Shown: in pieces, positions 32,359 to 41,143 of the stretch | Layout: each line of letters opens with the position of its first letter | Position numbering within the stretch: position 1 is the stretch's first letter | Assembly: GCA_016721115.1 (NCBI GenBank) | Contig: JADKIW010000001.1 | Coordinates: 2,247,501 to 2,311,500 of the forward strand | Direction: 5' to 3' | DNA length: 64,000 nucleotides | Source of the DNA: Candidatus Defluviilinea proxima | GTDB taxonomy: Bacteria > Chloroflexota > Anaerolineae > Anaerolineales > Villigracilaceae | Notes under the pieces: generated by a model | Database searches by the model: none | Told to the model about the DNA's origin: nothing | The model's input: only the letters and a program-made list of their open reading frames with translations | Translations under genes and position numbers: made by a program

Positions 32359-32463
32359 TGTCATGCTGAGCGAAGCATCTTTACCATCGCAACAGAGACT
32401 CTCACCTGCACTTGCGTGCGGTGCAAGTGTCGGTTGCAAAGAACGCTCCCTCAGAGTGACATT
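32359..32463. repeat. Imperfect inverted repeat between DUF402 and fdhD genes
   Basis: Outer arms TGTCATGCTGAG and CTCAGAGTGACA flank an inner hairpin with CACTTGC/GCAAGTG. The GTCATGCTGAGCGAAGCATC wording is of the REP type seen elsewhere in the window. It fills the intergenic gap and shows no promoter-like motif. Confidence 0.6.
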
Positions 32464-32489
32464 AATTGATTTTACCGGTTGGAGCAACC

Positions 32490-33269
32490 ATGATCACCCC
32501 TCAAAAAGCAATTCAATATGACCGATACGAATTCAAGAAGTGGGAACATCACGATGCAGAGACTATTGTTGAGACTCCTGTTTCGTTAACGGTCAATGGC
32601 AAGGTCTGGTTGACGTTCATGTGTACGCCGGTCCATCTGGAAGCATTGTCAGTGGGATTTCTGTACAACGAAGGCATCATCGAATCCATGAGCGAAGTGG
32701 TGGATGCACGCGTCTGTGAGCATGGCGATAACGTGGACGTATGGTTGAGTCACGATGTGGAACAACCTACCTCATGGCGAAGGACTTCTGGTTGCACGGG
32801 TGGCATGACGGCTGTGGATCTTCTAGCGAAGCCCAATGTCTCTTTTGATGGAGACAGGCTTGAGGTCCAGCCGGAGGCGATTGGGAACTTAGTGGAGATG
32901 CTGTTTGATGCGCAGTCTTTGTATCGTGAGACCGGCGGAGTCCATACATCCGCGTTGAGCGATGGGGAGAAGGTTTTGTTGTCAGCAGAGGATATTGGCA
33001 GACACAACACGCTCGATAAGATCGCGGGGTTGTGTTTGATGAACAACGTCTCGCCCGAAAAACGGATCTTGATCACGACCGGGCGTATCAGCTCCGAGAT
33101 GTTGCAAAAGGCTGCGCGGATGCAGACACCGATTTTGATCTCGCGCACATCGCCGAGTTCGCTTTCCATTGAGATGGCGGAGCGATATGGCATTACGTTG
33201 ATCGGGTACGCGAGGAAACATCGTTTCAATGTGTATTCGAACGCGCAACGGGTTGGAGTAAATGGGTGA
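32490..33269 (+). CDS. fdhD: Formate dehydrogenase accessory sulfurtransferase FdhD
   Basis: The start is ATG 32490 with GGAG six bases upstream. The 259-residue protein shows the FdhD features: ETPVSLTVNGK, TFMCTPVHLEALSVGFLYNEGII, a cysteine in the mobile loop (TSGCTGGMT), GGVHTSALSDGEKVLLSAEDIGRHNTLDKIAG and TTGRISSEMLQKAARM. FdhD passes sulfur from the cysteine desulfurase to the bis-MGD cofactor of formate dehydrogenases. Only one Cys is present in the loop where the E. coli protein has two (CxxC), which is common in distant members. No formate dehydrogenase genes are in the window. Confidence 0.92.
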   Translation: MITPQKAIQYDRYEFKKWEHHDAETIVETPVSLTVNGKVWLTFMCTPVHLEALSVGFLYNEGIIESMSEVVDARVCEHGDNVDVWLSHDVEQPTSWRRTSGCTGGMTAVDLLAKPNVSFDGDRLEVQPEAIGNLVEMLFDAQSLYRETGGVHTSALSDGEKVLLSAEDIGRHNTLDKIAGLCLMNNVSPEKRILITTGRISSEMLQKAARMQTPILISRTSPSSLSIEMAERYGITLIGYARKHRFNVYSNAQRVGVNG

Positions 33270-33328
33270 TGATTTAACTGGTATGATGTGATTAAGATAA
33301 AGTCTAATGCGCTAATAAGGAGGTTTGT

Positions 33329-33496
33329 ATGGACTTGAGTGCCTTTTTGTTCTTTTTTATTGTCGTGCCTTTTGTTTTGATAAATTTCACAAAATATCGC
33401 AAAGAACGTATGAACTCTGACGAGCAATTGCAGGCGTTGTTGAAAGAAAACAACTTGTTGCTCAAAGAGTTGTTGGTCTCATTGAAAAACGATTAA
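33329..33496 (+). CDS. Small single-pass membrane protein (55 aa)
   Basis: A perfect AAGGAGG (33317-33323) precedes ATG 33329 by five bases. The 55-residue product has one TM segment (about residues 4-20; AFLFFFIVVPFVLINF), then a basic stretch and a Leu/Glu-rich amphipathic helix (QLQALLKENNLLLKELLVSL) that looks like a short coiled coil. It ends at TAA 33494-33496. It is probably a small membrane-anchored oligomerising protein. Function unknown; its neighbours give no clear clue. Confidence 0.7.
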   Translation: MDLSAFLFFFIVVPFVLINFTKYRKERMNSDEQLQALLKENNLLLKELLVSLKND

Positions 33497-33589
33497 GTAT
33501 ATTCTGGAAAATCAATGAATACTTTTCAAGTAATGGCAAAGTCATTACTTGTCTGATGTTTGTTGTTTCCTTTTGGTAAAATCCCTCGC

Positions 33590-35170
33590 ATGTCACTACG
33601 AGCCTTTCTTCTTTCTTTTTTCATTTTTCCCGTCATTCTTTCTTCCTGTTCCTCTTCCTCGTCGAACGTATATCCAACTTACGATCCCTTCGCGACGGTG
33701 GCCGCTACTAACGCCATGCCGCCTCCGCAAGAGGGTGTGGTCATTCAATCCACCGGCACACCTCGCGGACCTGCTCCTACGCGTGCATCTATTTCTGTTA
33801 CTCTTCCGCCGCGTAACCCTAACAGTTCGTTGGTCACCCCAACGGCTGATGCCCCTCATCCGCTTCCGCCGCCACGCGAGTTTGTTGACCAGTACACGGT
33901 TCAAGCCGGTGATACGCTTGGCAGTATCGCTCAACGATATGGCATCGGCCTCGCGGCGTTGTTGCAGGCTAACGGATTGAATGAAACGAGCGTCCTTTCT
34001 GTGGGGACGGTGCTCAATATCCCTCCTGTTGTTACAGACCCGAACCCCGGCTCCTCGTTTAAAATCATCCCTGATTCTGAATTGATCTTTAGCCCTTCCA
34101 GTATTGGGTTCGATATTGATGCATTCGTTCAAAGCAAGGGCGGGTATCTTGCAAGTTATTCTGAAGATGTGCATGGCGAGATCTTGAGTGGTTCGCAGGT
34201 CATCATGCGTGTGGCGCAAAATTATTCGGTTAGCCCGCGCCTGTTGTTGGCTGTGCTTGAATATCGAAGCGGGTGGGTGACGAATCCTGTGCCCTCAAAC
34301 GTCAATTATCCTTTTGGTTATCTCAATGATTATTCGGCCGGGTTGTATCGTCAGGCAGTGTGGGCCGCCGATAGCTTGAGCCGCGGATATTATCTCTGGC
34401 GCGTCAATGCCATCTCTACTGTATCTTTGAATGATGGCACATACGTTCCGCTTGCACCGACCATCAACGCCGGTACGATGGGTGTGCAATATCTTTTTTC
34501 ATTGTTCAATGATCGTATTACTTGGGATCAGGATGTTAGCGCGCTTGGACTCTTCCAAACGTATACACTGTTCTTTGGTTCGCCCTTCGACTATGACATC
34601 GCGTCTCTTCTTCCCTCGAACCTGATTCAGCCTCCGATGCAACTTCCCTTTGAACCCGGCGTGACCTGGGCATTCACCGGCGGCCCGCATGGAGGTTGGG
34701 ATGCCAGCTCAGCTTGGGGTGCGCTCGATTTTGCACCGCCGCTCGAAGGCATGGGATGTGATACGAGCAATCTGTGGGTGACGGCGATTGCCGATGGGTA
34801 TATTGTCCGTGCGGCGAATGGGGCAGTGATGCAAGACCTCGATAATGATGGATACGAACAAACGGGTTGGAATGTCCTTTATATGCATATTGCAGAAGAT
34901 GGACGTGTGCAACCGAATACGTATGTATATGCGGGTGATCGTATTGGGCATCCATCTTGTGAAGGCGGCATATCGAATGCCACACATCTTCACCTTTCTC
35001 GTAAGTACAACGGTGAATGGATCTCGGCCGACAGTAACCTGCCTTTCAATCTTGATGGCTGGATTTCCAGTGGCAATGGCATTTACTATGATGGGTATCT
35101 CACACGCAATGGAATTACTTTGCAGGCTGAGGAAGGCGTCTTCGAGGGCGTGAACCTGATCTCACGATGA
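33590..35170 (+). CDS. LysM/M23-like lipoprotein (copy 1)
   Basis: The 526-residue lipoprotein (lipobox LSSC, about residue 18; start ATG 33590) has a Pro/Thr-rich linker, a LysM domain (about 100-145; YTVQAGDTLGSIAQRYGI), and a middle domain (about 150-350) shared by its two neighbours (YSVSPRLLLAVLEYRSGW). The C-terminal region resembles M23 peptidases: FTGGPHGGWDASSAWGALDF for the first His and Asp, YMHIAEDGR, and ISNATHLHLSRKYNGEW for the HxH motif. The middle RLLLAVLEY segment recalls a lysozyme/transglycosylase-like helix. It is probably a peptidoglycan-binding, possibly peptidoglycan-cleaving, protein outside the membrane. First of three tandem paralogues. Confidence 0.8.
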   Translation: MSLRAFLLSFFIFPVILSSCSSSSSNVYPTYDPFATVAATNAMPPPQEGVVIQSTGTPRGPAPTRASISVTLPPRNPNSSLVTPTADAPHPLPPPREFVDQYTVQAGDTLGSIAQRYGIGLAALLQANGLNETSVLSVGTVLNIPPVVTDPNPGSSFKIIPDSELIFSPSSIGFDIDAFVQSKGGYLASYSEDVHGEILSGSQVIMRVAQNYSVSPRLLLAVLEYRSGWVTNPVPSNVNYPFGYLNDYSAGLYRQAVWAADSLSRGYYLWRVNAISTVSLNDGTYVPLAPTINAGTMGVQYLFSLFNDRITWDQDVSALGLFQTYTLFFGSPFDYDIASLLPSNLIQPPMQLPFEPGVTWAFTGGPHGGWDASSAWGALDFAPPLEGMGCDTSNLWVTAIADGYIVRAANGAVMQDLDNDGYEQTGWNVLYMHIAEDGRVQPNTYVYAGDRIGHPSCEGGISNATHLHLSRKYNGEWISADSNLPFNLDGWISSGNGIYYDGYLTRNGITLQAEEGVFEGVNLISR

Positions 35171-35231
35171 GTATGGAGTCAGGGAGCTCGTGTGCCCGTT
35201 AGGGTATGCTCCCGCCATAACAACTCCATAC
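35171..35231. repeat. Long intergenic hairpin
   Basis: GTATGGAGT (35171-35179) pairs with ACTCCATAC (35223-35231), and inside it GGGAGC pairs with GCTCCC. There is no T-run, so it is not a classical terminator. It separates paralogue copies 1 and 2. Confidence 0.6.
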
Positions 35232-35289
35232 ACTATACTCGTCCACATCCTGCATTAATCTACAAAGGTATAATCACATCGGACATCTT

Positions 35290-36891
35290 GTGAAAAGAAG
35301 CATCGTTTTTCTCGTTCTTACATCCGTTTTATTATCTTCATGCGTTGGGAATACGTCATTGTGGGGGCAATACCCAACGCCTACGCCGATAGGATGGATT
35401 CCAGAAACATCCACGCCTGCGCCGGATGTTTTTATTCCTGATACCCCTATCCCGACTCCGATCAATATCGTTGCGCCAACCGCAAGCCCAACGCCCACAG
35501 CCCTTGCCAATTTTGTGCCGAACGAAGCTGCCACGCAACCGTCGGCTGATATAGCACCGACTATCGATGGAAATTCGATTCTGTACTACGCTCAAAGCGG
35601 GGATACGCTTCCAGCAGTAGCAAGCAGGTTTGGGGTCGATGCGAACGAGGTCACGTCCCCAAAGATATTGCCTGAGACCGGGCTGATCGATGTGGATACA
35701 CTCCTCATCATCCCTGACAGTCTTGATAAAGCTATTTCATATACGCCGTCAACGCGCTTCATCCCTGATAGTGACGTGGTGTTCTCTGCCACAGCGATCG
35801 ATTTCGATATTGAAAAATACGTTAAGGATGCAGGTGGCTACCTTTCGAATTATCGTGAATATCTCGGCACTACGGCATGGACGTCTGGCCCGCAAGAGAT
35901 CAAACGCCTTGCGTATGAGAACTCGATCAACCCACGCCTCATCCTTGCTTTGTTGGATTATGAAGCGAATTGGGTGCGCGGTAAGCCTGAGAGCAAGTTC
36001 CGCACAGATTATCCGATGGGGCATGAGGATTATCATAACTTGGGGATGTTCGGCCAAATGGCCTGGGCTGTTGACCAACTTTCCATTGGCTATTATGGCT
36101 GGCGCAAAGGAAGCCTCACAGAATTGGTTTTCAATGACGGTAACAGACTTCGTCTTGACCCAACTCTCAACGCCGGCACAGTAGCTGTGATGACGTTGTT
36201 CTCGCGCCACCACAGTTTGAACGAATGGCTTCGCATCATGGATGTGAACAGCGGGTTTCCCTATTTCTATCAAAACATGTTTGGCGACCCGTGGGCACGT
36301 GCTGATACATTGAATAACCTCTTTCCCCCCGGGCTGGCCCAACCGACAATGACATTGCCCTTTGAGCGCGGCCGTACGTGGGCATATACTGGTGGCCCAC
36401 ACGGAGCATGGGAGGCGAATGGTCCGCTTGCCGCGATAGATTTTGCGCCAGAGGGTGATAAGCCCGGTTGTTATACAGCGAGTTCGTGGGTTGTAGCAAT
36501 CGTCTCAGGGCTGGTGGTGCGATCAGAGAATGGTGTAGTGGTTGTGGACATGGATGGGGACGGCTCTGAACAAACCGGGTGGAATGTGATGTACTTGCAC
36601 ATTGCAAATAAAGACCGCGTACCGCTTGGTCAGTGGGTGGAGCAGGATGGCCGGATCGGCCATGCCTCTTGTGAAGGCGGCGTTTCCACAGGCACGCATG
36701 TACATATTGCTCGCAAATACAACGGCGAATGGATCATCGCTGACGGCCCTATTCCGTTCGTGCTTGATGGTTGGCGCGTGGTTGACGGTGATAAACCGTA
36801 TCAGGGGAGTTTGGTTCGAGACGGTGAAAGCATCAAAGCCGATATCTATGCACAAGCCTGGTCATTGATCACACGTAAAGATGATGAATAA
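35290..36891 (+). CDS. LysM/M23-like lipoprotein (copy 2)
   Basis: The 533-residue protein starts at GTG 35290. It has a lipoprotein signal (LLSSC, about residue 18), a long Pro/Thr linker (TPTPIGW, TPIPTPINIV), a LysM-like segment (about 97-140; YYAQSGDTLPAVASRFGVDANEV), the shared middle domain (NSINPRLILALLDYEANWV) and the M23-like C-terminus (GGPHGAWEANGPLAAIDFAPEG, GVSTGTHVHIARKYNGEWI). The HxH and H/D positions needed for zinc are kept. It overlaps copy 3 by 11 bases, so the two are translated together. Role as for copy 1: envelope remodelling or wall binding. Confidence 0.8.
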   Translation: MKRSIVFLVLTSVLLSSCVGNTSLWGQYPTPTPIGWIPETSTPAPDVFIPDTPIPTPINIVAPTASPTPTALANFVPNEAATQPSADIAPTIDGNSILYYAQSGDTLPAVASRFGVDANEVTSPKILPETGLIDVDTLLIIPDSLDKAISYTPSTRFIPDSDVVFSATAIDFDIEKYVKDAGGYLSNYREYLGTTAWTSGPQEIKRLAYENSINPRLILALLDYEANWVRGKPESKFRTDYPMGHEDYHNLGMFGQMAWAVDQLSIGYYGWRKGSLTELVFNDGNRLRLDPTLNAGTVAVMTLFSRHHSLNEWLRIMDVNSGFPYFYQNMFGDPWARADTLNNLFPPGLAQPTMTLPFERGRTWAYTGGPHGAWEANGPLAAIDFAPEGDKPGCYTASSWVVAIVSGLVVRSENGVVVVDMDGDGSEQTGWNVMYLHIANKDRVPLGQWVEQDGRIGHASCEGGVSTGTHVHIARKYNGEWIIADGPIPFVLDGWRVVDGDKPYQGSLVRDGESIKADIYAQAWSLITRKDDE

Positions 36892-38362
36892 AAACTCTCG
36901 GGTGATAGTCACTTTTAAAATGACTATCACCTTATTTGCCATACTCATTTCCTCCTGCGCCTCGCGCGAATCAACCAGCAGTATCGAGAATATGATCACG
37001 CCGCTCGCGCCGACGCCCGTGCCTGCACCTACTTCCGGCAGGCCTGCCTATGCTCCCGGCGAGCTTGTGGATTACACAGCACAGAGCGGTGATACATTGC
37101 TCGCGCTTGCGACTCGGTTCAACACATCTGTTGCACAGATCTTGGAAGCCAACCCGATCATTCCACGTGAAGCCACCACCATGCCGCCCGGCATGCCCAT
37201 GAAAATTCCCGTTTACTATCTTCCATTATGGGGTACGGCCTATCAAAGTATCCCGGATGATGCTTTCGTCAATGGGCCATCGCAGATTGGCTTCAGCACG
37301 TCCGCTTTTGTTGAGGCGTCTTCGGGATGGTTGAAAAACTATCAGGCCTATGCTGGCGGAAAAAATCGTAGTGGCGCTGAGATCGTTGAGTACGTTGCGG
37401 CCAATTACAGCGTCAGTCCGCGCCTTTTGCTGGCGGTGCTTGAATATCAGGGTGGCGCATTGACGCAACCTGTTCCAATGATAGACGAATACATGCTCGG
37501 TTTTCGCCGCTCATATTACGAGTCGCCATACTTGCAACTTGTCATTGCGGCGAACATACTCAACAACGGATACTATGGTTGGCGCTCCGGTATGTTGACC
37601 GAGTTTGACTTGACCGATGGTTCCGTCACAAGGCCTGACCCCTGGCAAAATGCAGGATCAGTAGCTTTACAATATTATTTCTCGAGAATCTATTCTGGAA
37701 GCGAATATTACGCCTCTATCGGACCCGATGGGCTGGCTCGTACATACTCAGACCTTTTCGGCAATCCATGGCAGGATTCCGCTCCTACGATCCCTGGTAG
37801 TTTGCAACAACCTGCACTTCGATTTCCGTTTTTGGCAGGGAATGCCTGGTCGTATACGGGCGGCCCACATACGGGGTGGGGCTCCGGCCAACCGTTTGCC
37901 GCAGTGGATTTTGCTCCCGCATCAAATTCTCACGGTTGCTTTACCGCGCCTTCTGATCTTTATGCAGTTGCGATGGCAGATGGATTAGTTGTCCGCTCCA
38001 GCATAGACGGCATTGTTATTGACCTCGATAAAGATGGCGATGAACGGACAGGCTGGGCTTTATTCTATTTGCATTTAGCGACGAACAAACGCGCAGGTGT
38101 TGGCACGGAAGTGGTGGCAGGCCAGCCGGTAGGTTACCCCTCTTGCGAAGGTGGCTCTTCTACAGGGACACATGTTCACATTGCGAGAAAATATAACGGC
38201 GAGTGGATCCTTGCAGATGGCCCGCTTGCTTTTGAGTTTGAAGGCTGGGTGGTCCACAGTGATGGCAAGGCGTACAAAGGCACACTCAAGCGTGGTCCGC
38301 TGACTGTGGAAGCTTGTGATTGTGGTGACGCGGGAAGTCAGATCGTGTCGGGTCTTCCGTAA
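36881..38362 (+). CDS. LysM/M23-like lipoprotein (copy 3)
   Basis: The 493-residue paralogue has lipobox ISSC (about residue 26), a Pro-rich linker, LysM (about 65-110; YTAQSGDTLLALATRFNTSVAQIL), the shared domain (YSVSPRLLLAVLEYQGGAL) and the M23-like domain (GGPHTGWGSGQPFAAVDFAP, GSSTGTHVHIARKYNGEWI). The tail holds two Cys in CDCGD. All three copies share the order anchor-linker-LysM-middle-M23. They differ mostly in the linker, which suggests repeated local duplication and diversification for different placement in the wall. Catalysis is likely but not proven by sequence. Confidence 0.8.
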   Translation: MMNKNSRVIVTFKMTITLFAILISSCASRESTSSIENMITPLAPTPVPAPTSGRPAYAPGELVDYTAQSGDTLLALATRFNTSVAQILEANPIIPREATTMPPGMPMKIPVYYLPLWGTAYQSIPDDAFVNGPSQIGFSTSAFVEASSGWLKNYQAYAGGKNRSGAEIVEYVAANYSVSPRLLLAVLEYQGGALTQPVPMIDEYMLGFRRSYYESPYLQLVIAANILNNGYYGWRSGMLTEFDLTDGSVTRPDPWQNAGSVALQYYFSRIYSGSEYYASIGPDGLARTYSDLFGNPWQDSAPTIPGSLQQPALRFPFLAGNAWSYTGGPHTGWGSGQPFAAVDFAPASNSHGCFTAPSDLYAVAMADGLVVRSSIDGIVIDLDKDGDERTGWALFYLHLATNKRAGVGTEVVAGQPVGYPSCEGGSSTGTHVHIARKYNGEWILADGPLAFEFEGWVVHSDGKAYKGTLKRGPLTVEACDCGDAGSQIVSGLP

Positions 38363-38409
38363 AGATACTTGACGTCACCCGTCTGCTCTAACAATCCTGT
38401 ATTCTAAAA

Positions 38410-38955
38410 TTACAGTTTTTCTTCAATAATGGGGGTTACGAATTTTTCGAGCATCTTGCTGTTGATCCCGCCAACCCATTGCAAGCGGATCGTTCCATTA
38501 CGGTCAATGACAAATGAACTGGGCAGATTCAATGTTTTGAATACCTGTTCTGTTGCTGTGTAATTGAGGTCAATCCAAACGGGGAAGGTGAGACGGTAAT
38601 CTTTCACGAATTGAATGACTTCTGGAGCGGGGTCGCCATCGTTGATGGCAATGATGATGAAACCATCCTCTTTATGTTTGTTGTAATAGGCATCGAGTGT
38701 AGGCATTTCGTCTTTGCAGGGTGGGCACCATGTGGCCCACAAGTTGACGAGCACGACCTGTCCTTTGTAATCGGCGAGGGAGTGAGTAATGCCTTGGGTG
38801 TCGGTCAGAGTCAGTTCGGGGGAAGCATAGTTCACTTGTGCTGGAACAGCTGAAAGGTCAGATTGAGCCGAAGGGTTTTGTAAAATAAAATATCCGGAAG
38901 CGGCGATCAGGATAAGTCCCAATCCCAATAAGATTAGTGGTGTGGTTCGTTGCAT
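38410..38955 (-). CDS. TlpA/ResA-like thiol-disulfide oxidoreductase
   Basis: The 181-residue protein has an N-terminal membrane anchor (about residues 7-27) and a thioredoxin fold with NLWATWCPPCKDEMPTL (WCPPC, about residue 81), the cis-Pro region (LNLPSSFVIDRNG) and GGINSKMLEKF at the end. TlpA/ResA proteins reduce specific extracytoplasmic disulfides, for example in cytochrome c maturation or copper-site assembly. No ccm or res genes are close by. It converges with copy 3 of the lipoproteins. Confidence 0.9.
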   Translation of the reverse strand: MQRTTPLILLGLGLILIAASGYFILQNPSAQSDLSAVPAQVNYASPELTLTDTQGITHSLADYKGQVVLVNLWATWCPPCKDEMPTLDAYYNKHKEDGFIIIAINDGDPAPEVIQFVKDYRLTFPVWIDLNYTATEQVFKTLNLPSSFVIDRNGTIRLQWVGGINSKMLEKFVTPIIEEKL

Positions 38956-39101
38956 GTGATGTGTTTCCTGTCCATTTGATGCACAATATTGAGAAAAGTA
39001 TACCTCTGCCGGTGATGGTCATGTTAAATAAGGATAAACGTCATTGAAAAGATGATGTTTGCCACTAGGACGAACCATCCCTTAAAAGTTAAGATGTTTC
39101 A

Positions 39102-39560
39102 ATGGTTGTAGATTTAGAGTTAAATCCTTTGTTTCGTGGTATTGATAGTAAGCACCTTGGTCTCCTTCGACCGTTGTTCGAACGTGTCGCGTTCCGTGCG
39201 GGCACGACGGTGATCGAGCAAGGCGCAGTAGCTGATTTTATTTATTTGATCGAGAATGGTGTAGTGGCGATTACCTACAAGCCGTATGATGGTGAGCCTA
39301 TCACGATCACACACGTAGAAGTAGGCGGCTTGTTTGGGTGGTCTGCTTTGGTGGGAAGTCACAATTACACTTCATCTGGTGTTGCAGTAGAAAGCCTTGA
39401 GACGATCCGTATGCGTGGGAGTGATCTGCGTACGTTGTGCGCGGAACATCCCGAGGCGGGTAAGGCGATATTGGATCGGTTGGCAAGTGCCGTATCTTCC
39501 CGTTGGAAGGATGCGCATGAGCAGGTGAAGTCTATTCTGGAGAGCGGGATAAAAAGTTGA
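39102..39560 (+). CDS. Cyclic nucleotide-binding domain protein
   Basis: The 152-residue protein consists of a Crp-type cNMP-binding beta-barrel (FRAGTTVIEQGAVADFIYLIENGVVAI, GGLFGWSALVGSHNYTSSGVAVESLETIRM) and a C-terminal helix. It lacks a DNA-binding helix-turn-helix. The usual phosphate-binding GEI/R(S/T)A is degenerate (GLFGWSALVGS), so it may bind another ligand or none. It is probably a cytoplasmic sensor or partner subunit. It stands alone with its own terminator at 39589. Confidence 0.8.
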   Translation: MVVDLELNPLFRGIDSKHLGLLRPLFERVAFRAGTTVIEQGAVADFIYLIENGVVAITYKPYDGEPITITHVEVGGLFGWSALVGSHNYTSSGVAVESLETIRMRGSDLRTLCAEHPEAGKAILDRLASAVSSRWKDAHEQVKSILESGIKS

Positions 39561-39588
39561 TTTGAATAATGCCGGGGAGGCAGGTAAC

Positions 39589-39622
39589 GAAAACGGGATG
39601 GAGGTTTTTCCATCCCGTTTTT
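39589..39622 (+). terminator. Rho-independent terminator
   Basis: AAAACGGGATGG and CCATCCCGTTTT pair across AGGTTTTT and are followed by TGG. The hairpin ends transcription of the CNB protein gene. Confidence 0.8.
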
Positions 39623-39720
39623 GGTTAAGAATATATCAATTGGTGTTTCCCTGTATTTTTGCCACTGAGACACAGAGTTCGCAGAGATTTAAAAATTTTC
39701 GTGCTCAGCAGATTGTTTTA

Positions 39721-40353
39721 TTACTCCGACGATTTGCTCCTGAAGAAGCGCAGGATGAGGAACCCGCCGATGATAATGAGCAGGGCAGGACCGACATAAC
39801 TGGAAATGCCAAGCGCTGGGACGAGTAACGCGCCAAACAGTAAAAGGATGACAGCGGGGATATAAGCCCATGAGCGGCTATCTCCGCCGGGAAGTAGGGC
39901 AACGAGCAAGAAGGTCAACCCCAGCCCAATGAAGAAGATGCCGCCCGAATCGACGCCTGAGATTTCATCGAGCACTGATACAACCCCGAGCGTGAGCAGA
40001 ACACCGCCAGGGATGATGGCCCACCATCGCGTTCTGTCAGTGAAGTAAACCCACAGGAAGGCAAAGCTGATCCCCGCAAAGAAAACCAGTCCGCTCAATG
40101 CGTCCAGAGGTTTAGGTAATATGGATGCGACAGCCATGCCGATGAGTGTAAAGCCCGGGAACGCGGCCCACCAATTCCTTTGCCCATCTACAAACAGCAA
40201 GTAGACGAAGAACACACCGACTGCGCCCCAGATCAAACCCCAGAAGATACCGCCGGCATTTCGGATGATGCCCATCGCATCCAACAGAGAAAGGATGCCG
40301 CCGAATAGGAGCAATCCGCCAAAGATCAACCGAGGATCATATTTTCGTATCAT
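39721..40353 (-). CDS. Multipass membrane protein (LiaF-like TM region)
   Basis: The 210-residue protein is almost entirely hydrophobic, with about seven short TM segments arranged as repeated LIFGGLLLFGGILSLLD / FIGLGLTFLLVALLP / AVILLLFGALLV units. These resemble the DUF5668/LiaF transmembrane module. It is the third gene of a minus-strand operon of three related membrane proteins, 10 bases after its predecessor. LiaF-type proteins sense or modulate envelope stress, but no liaRS-like genes are adjacent. Function inferred only from family resemblance. Confidence 0.65.
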   Translation of the reverse strand: MIRKYDPRLIFGGLLLFGGILSLLDAMGIIRNAGGIFWGLIWGAVGVFFVYLLFVDGQRNWWAAFPGFTLIGMAVASILPKPLDALSGLVFFAGISFAFLWVYFTDRTRWWAIIPGGVLLTLGVVSVLDEISGVDSGGIFFIGLGLTFLLVALLPGGDSRSWAYIPAVILLLFGALLVPALGISSYVGPALLIIIGGFLILRFFRSKSSE

Positions 40354-40363
40354 GATGTTTTCC

Positions 40364-41143
40364 TTACTTGACCGTGATCGAACCCAACCCGGCTTCTACA
40401 TTGATCTCGGCGCGGTTGGGGTTGGTATCGTAGTCAGCAGATTGATACATGCGCGAGTCCAGTTGGGGGAAGCGGCTTGTGTTCACGTTCATCGAGGTGA
40501 GTCCCTCTTTGATGCGGACGCGCGCCGAAACACCGTCAGGGACGCGAATGTCGATCGAGGCCGCACCAGCTGAAAGGTCCAAAATCGACGCGCCGCGTGC
40601 AGGCAGGGTCACACTTGAGTTGCTGGCGCCGGTTTGCAATCTGATCTGTGAGGCGAGTACATTTGTCAGATCCATATCCAACTGACTTGCACCTGTCTCC
40701 ACATTGATTGTGGCTGGGACTTCCTGACTCAATTGAAATCTCCAGACGCCATCATCAGGCCCAACGAACGGGACGAAAGACGCGCCCGCTTCAATACGGA
40801 CATCGAGCTTGTCTCCGTCCAATCGAGAGGTGTCTTTCATCCCAGTGGCAGATGAACCTACCAAGGCTTTGCCTACTGGTGCGCCACCTTTGATCTCGAA
40901 CTGACCTGCGCCGTGTGCAAAACTATAGCGAACGCTTTTTGCGTTTTGCAGTGCAATATCGAATTGTTCTGCAGATTGTTCAGGTTTCCAAAAGACATTC
41001 AAGATCATCCAGCCACCGATGAGGATCAGTGCCAGCGGCCAAATGTAAACGAAGACGTTCTTGATAATGCCTTGTTGTTGGAGGAAGAACAGCCCGCCCA
41101 AAAGAATGAGCGCAACTCCCCAAAAAATGTTATCGCGTTTCAT
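40364..41143 (-). CDS. LiaF-like protein with toast-rack beta domain
   Basis: The 259-residue protein has an N-terminal LiaF-type TM pair (residues 5-55; FWGVALILLGGLFFLQQQGI, IWPLALILIGGWMILNVFW). A repetitive beta domain follows (about 75-259) with alternating short strands such as VNVETGASQLDMDLTN, LQTGASNSSVTLPARG and LSAGAASIDIRVPDG. This is the toast_rack/DUF2154 type seen in LiaF and adhesin-like envelope proteins. It overlaps the upstream gene by 4 bases. Probably an envelope sensor with an external or cytoplasmic beta-helix; orientation unclear. Confidence 0.78.
   Translation of the reverse strand: MKRDNIFWGVALILLGGLFFLQQQGIIKNVFVYIWPLALILIGGWMILNVFWKPEQSAEQFDIALQNAKSVRYSFAHGAGQFEIKGGAPVGKALVGSSATGMKDTSRLDGDKLDVRIEAGASFVPFVGPDDGVWRFQLSQEVPATINVETGASQLDMDLTNVLASQIRLQTGASNSSVTLPARGASILDLSAGAASIDIRVPDGVSARVRIKEGLTSMNVNTSRFPQLDSRMYQSADYDTNPNRAEINVEAGLGSITVK

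Noticed and set aside
32359..32463. Molybdenum-cofactor riboswitch before fdhD
   Set aside because: The sequence is a REP-type inverted repeat without the conserved Moco motif.
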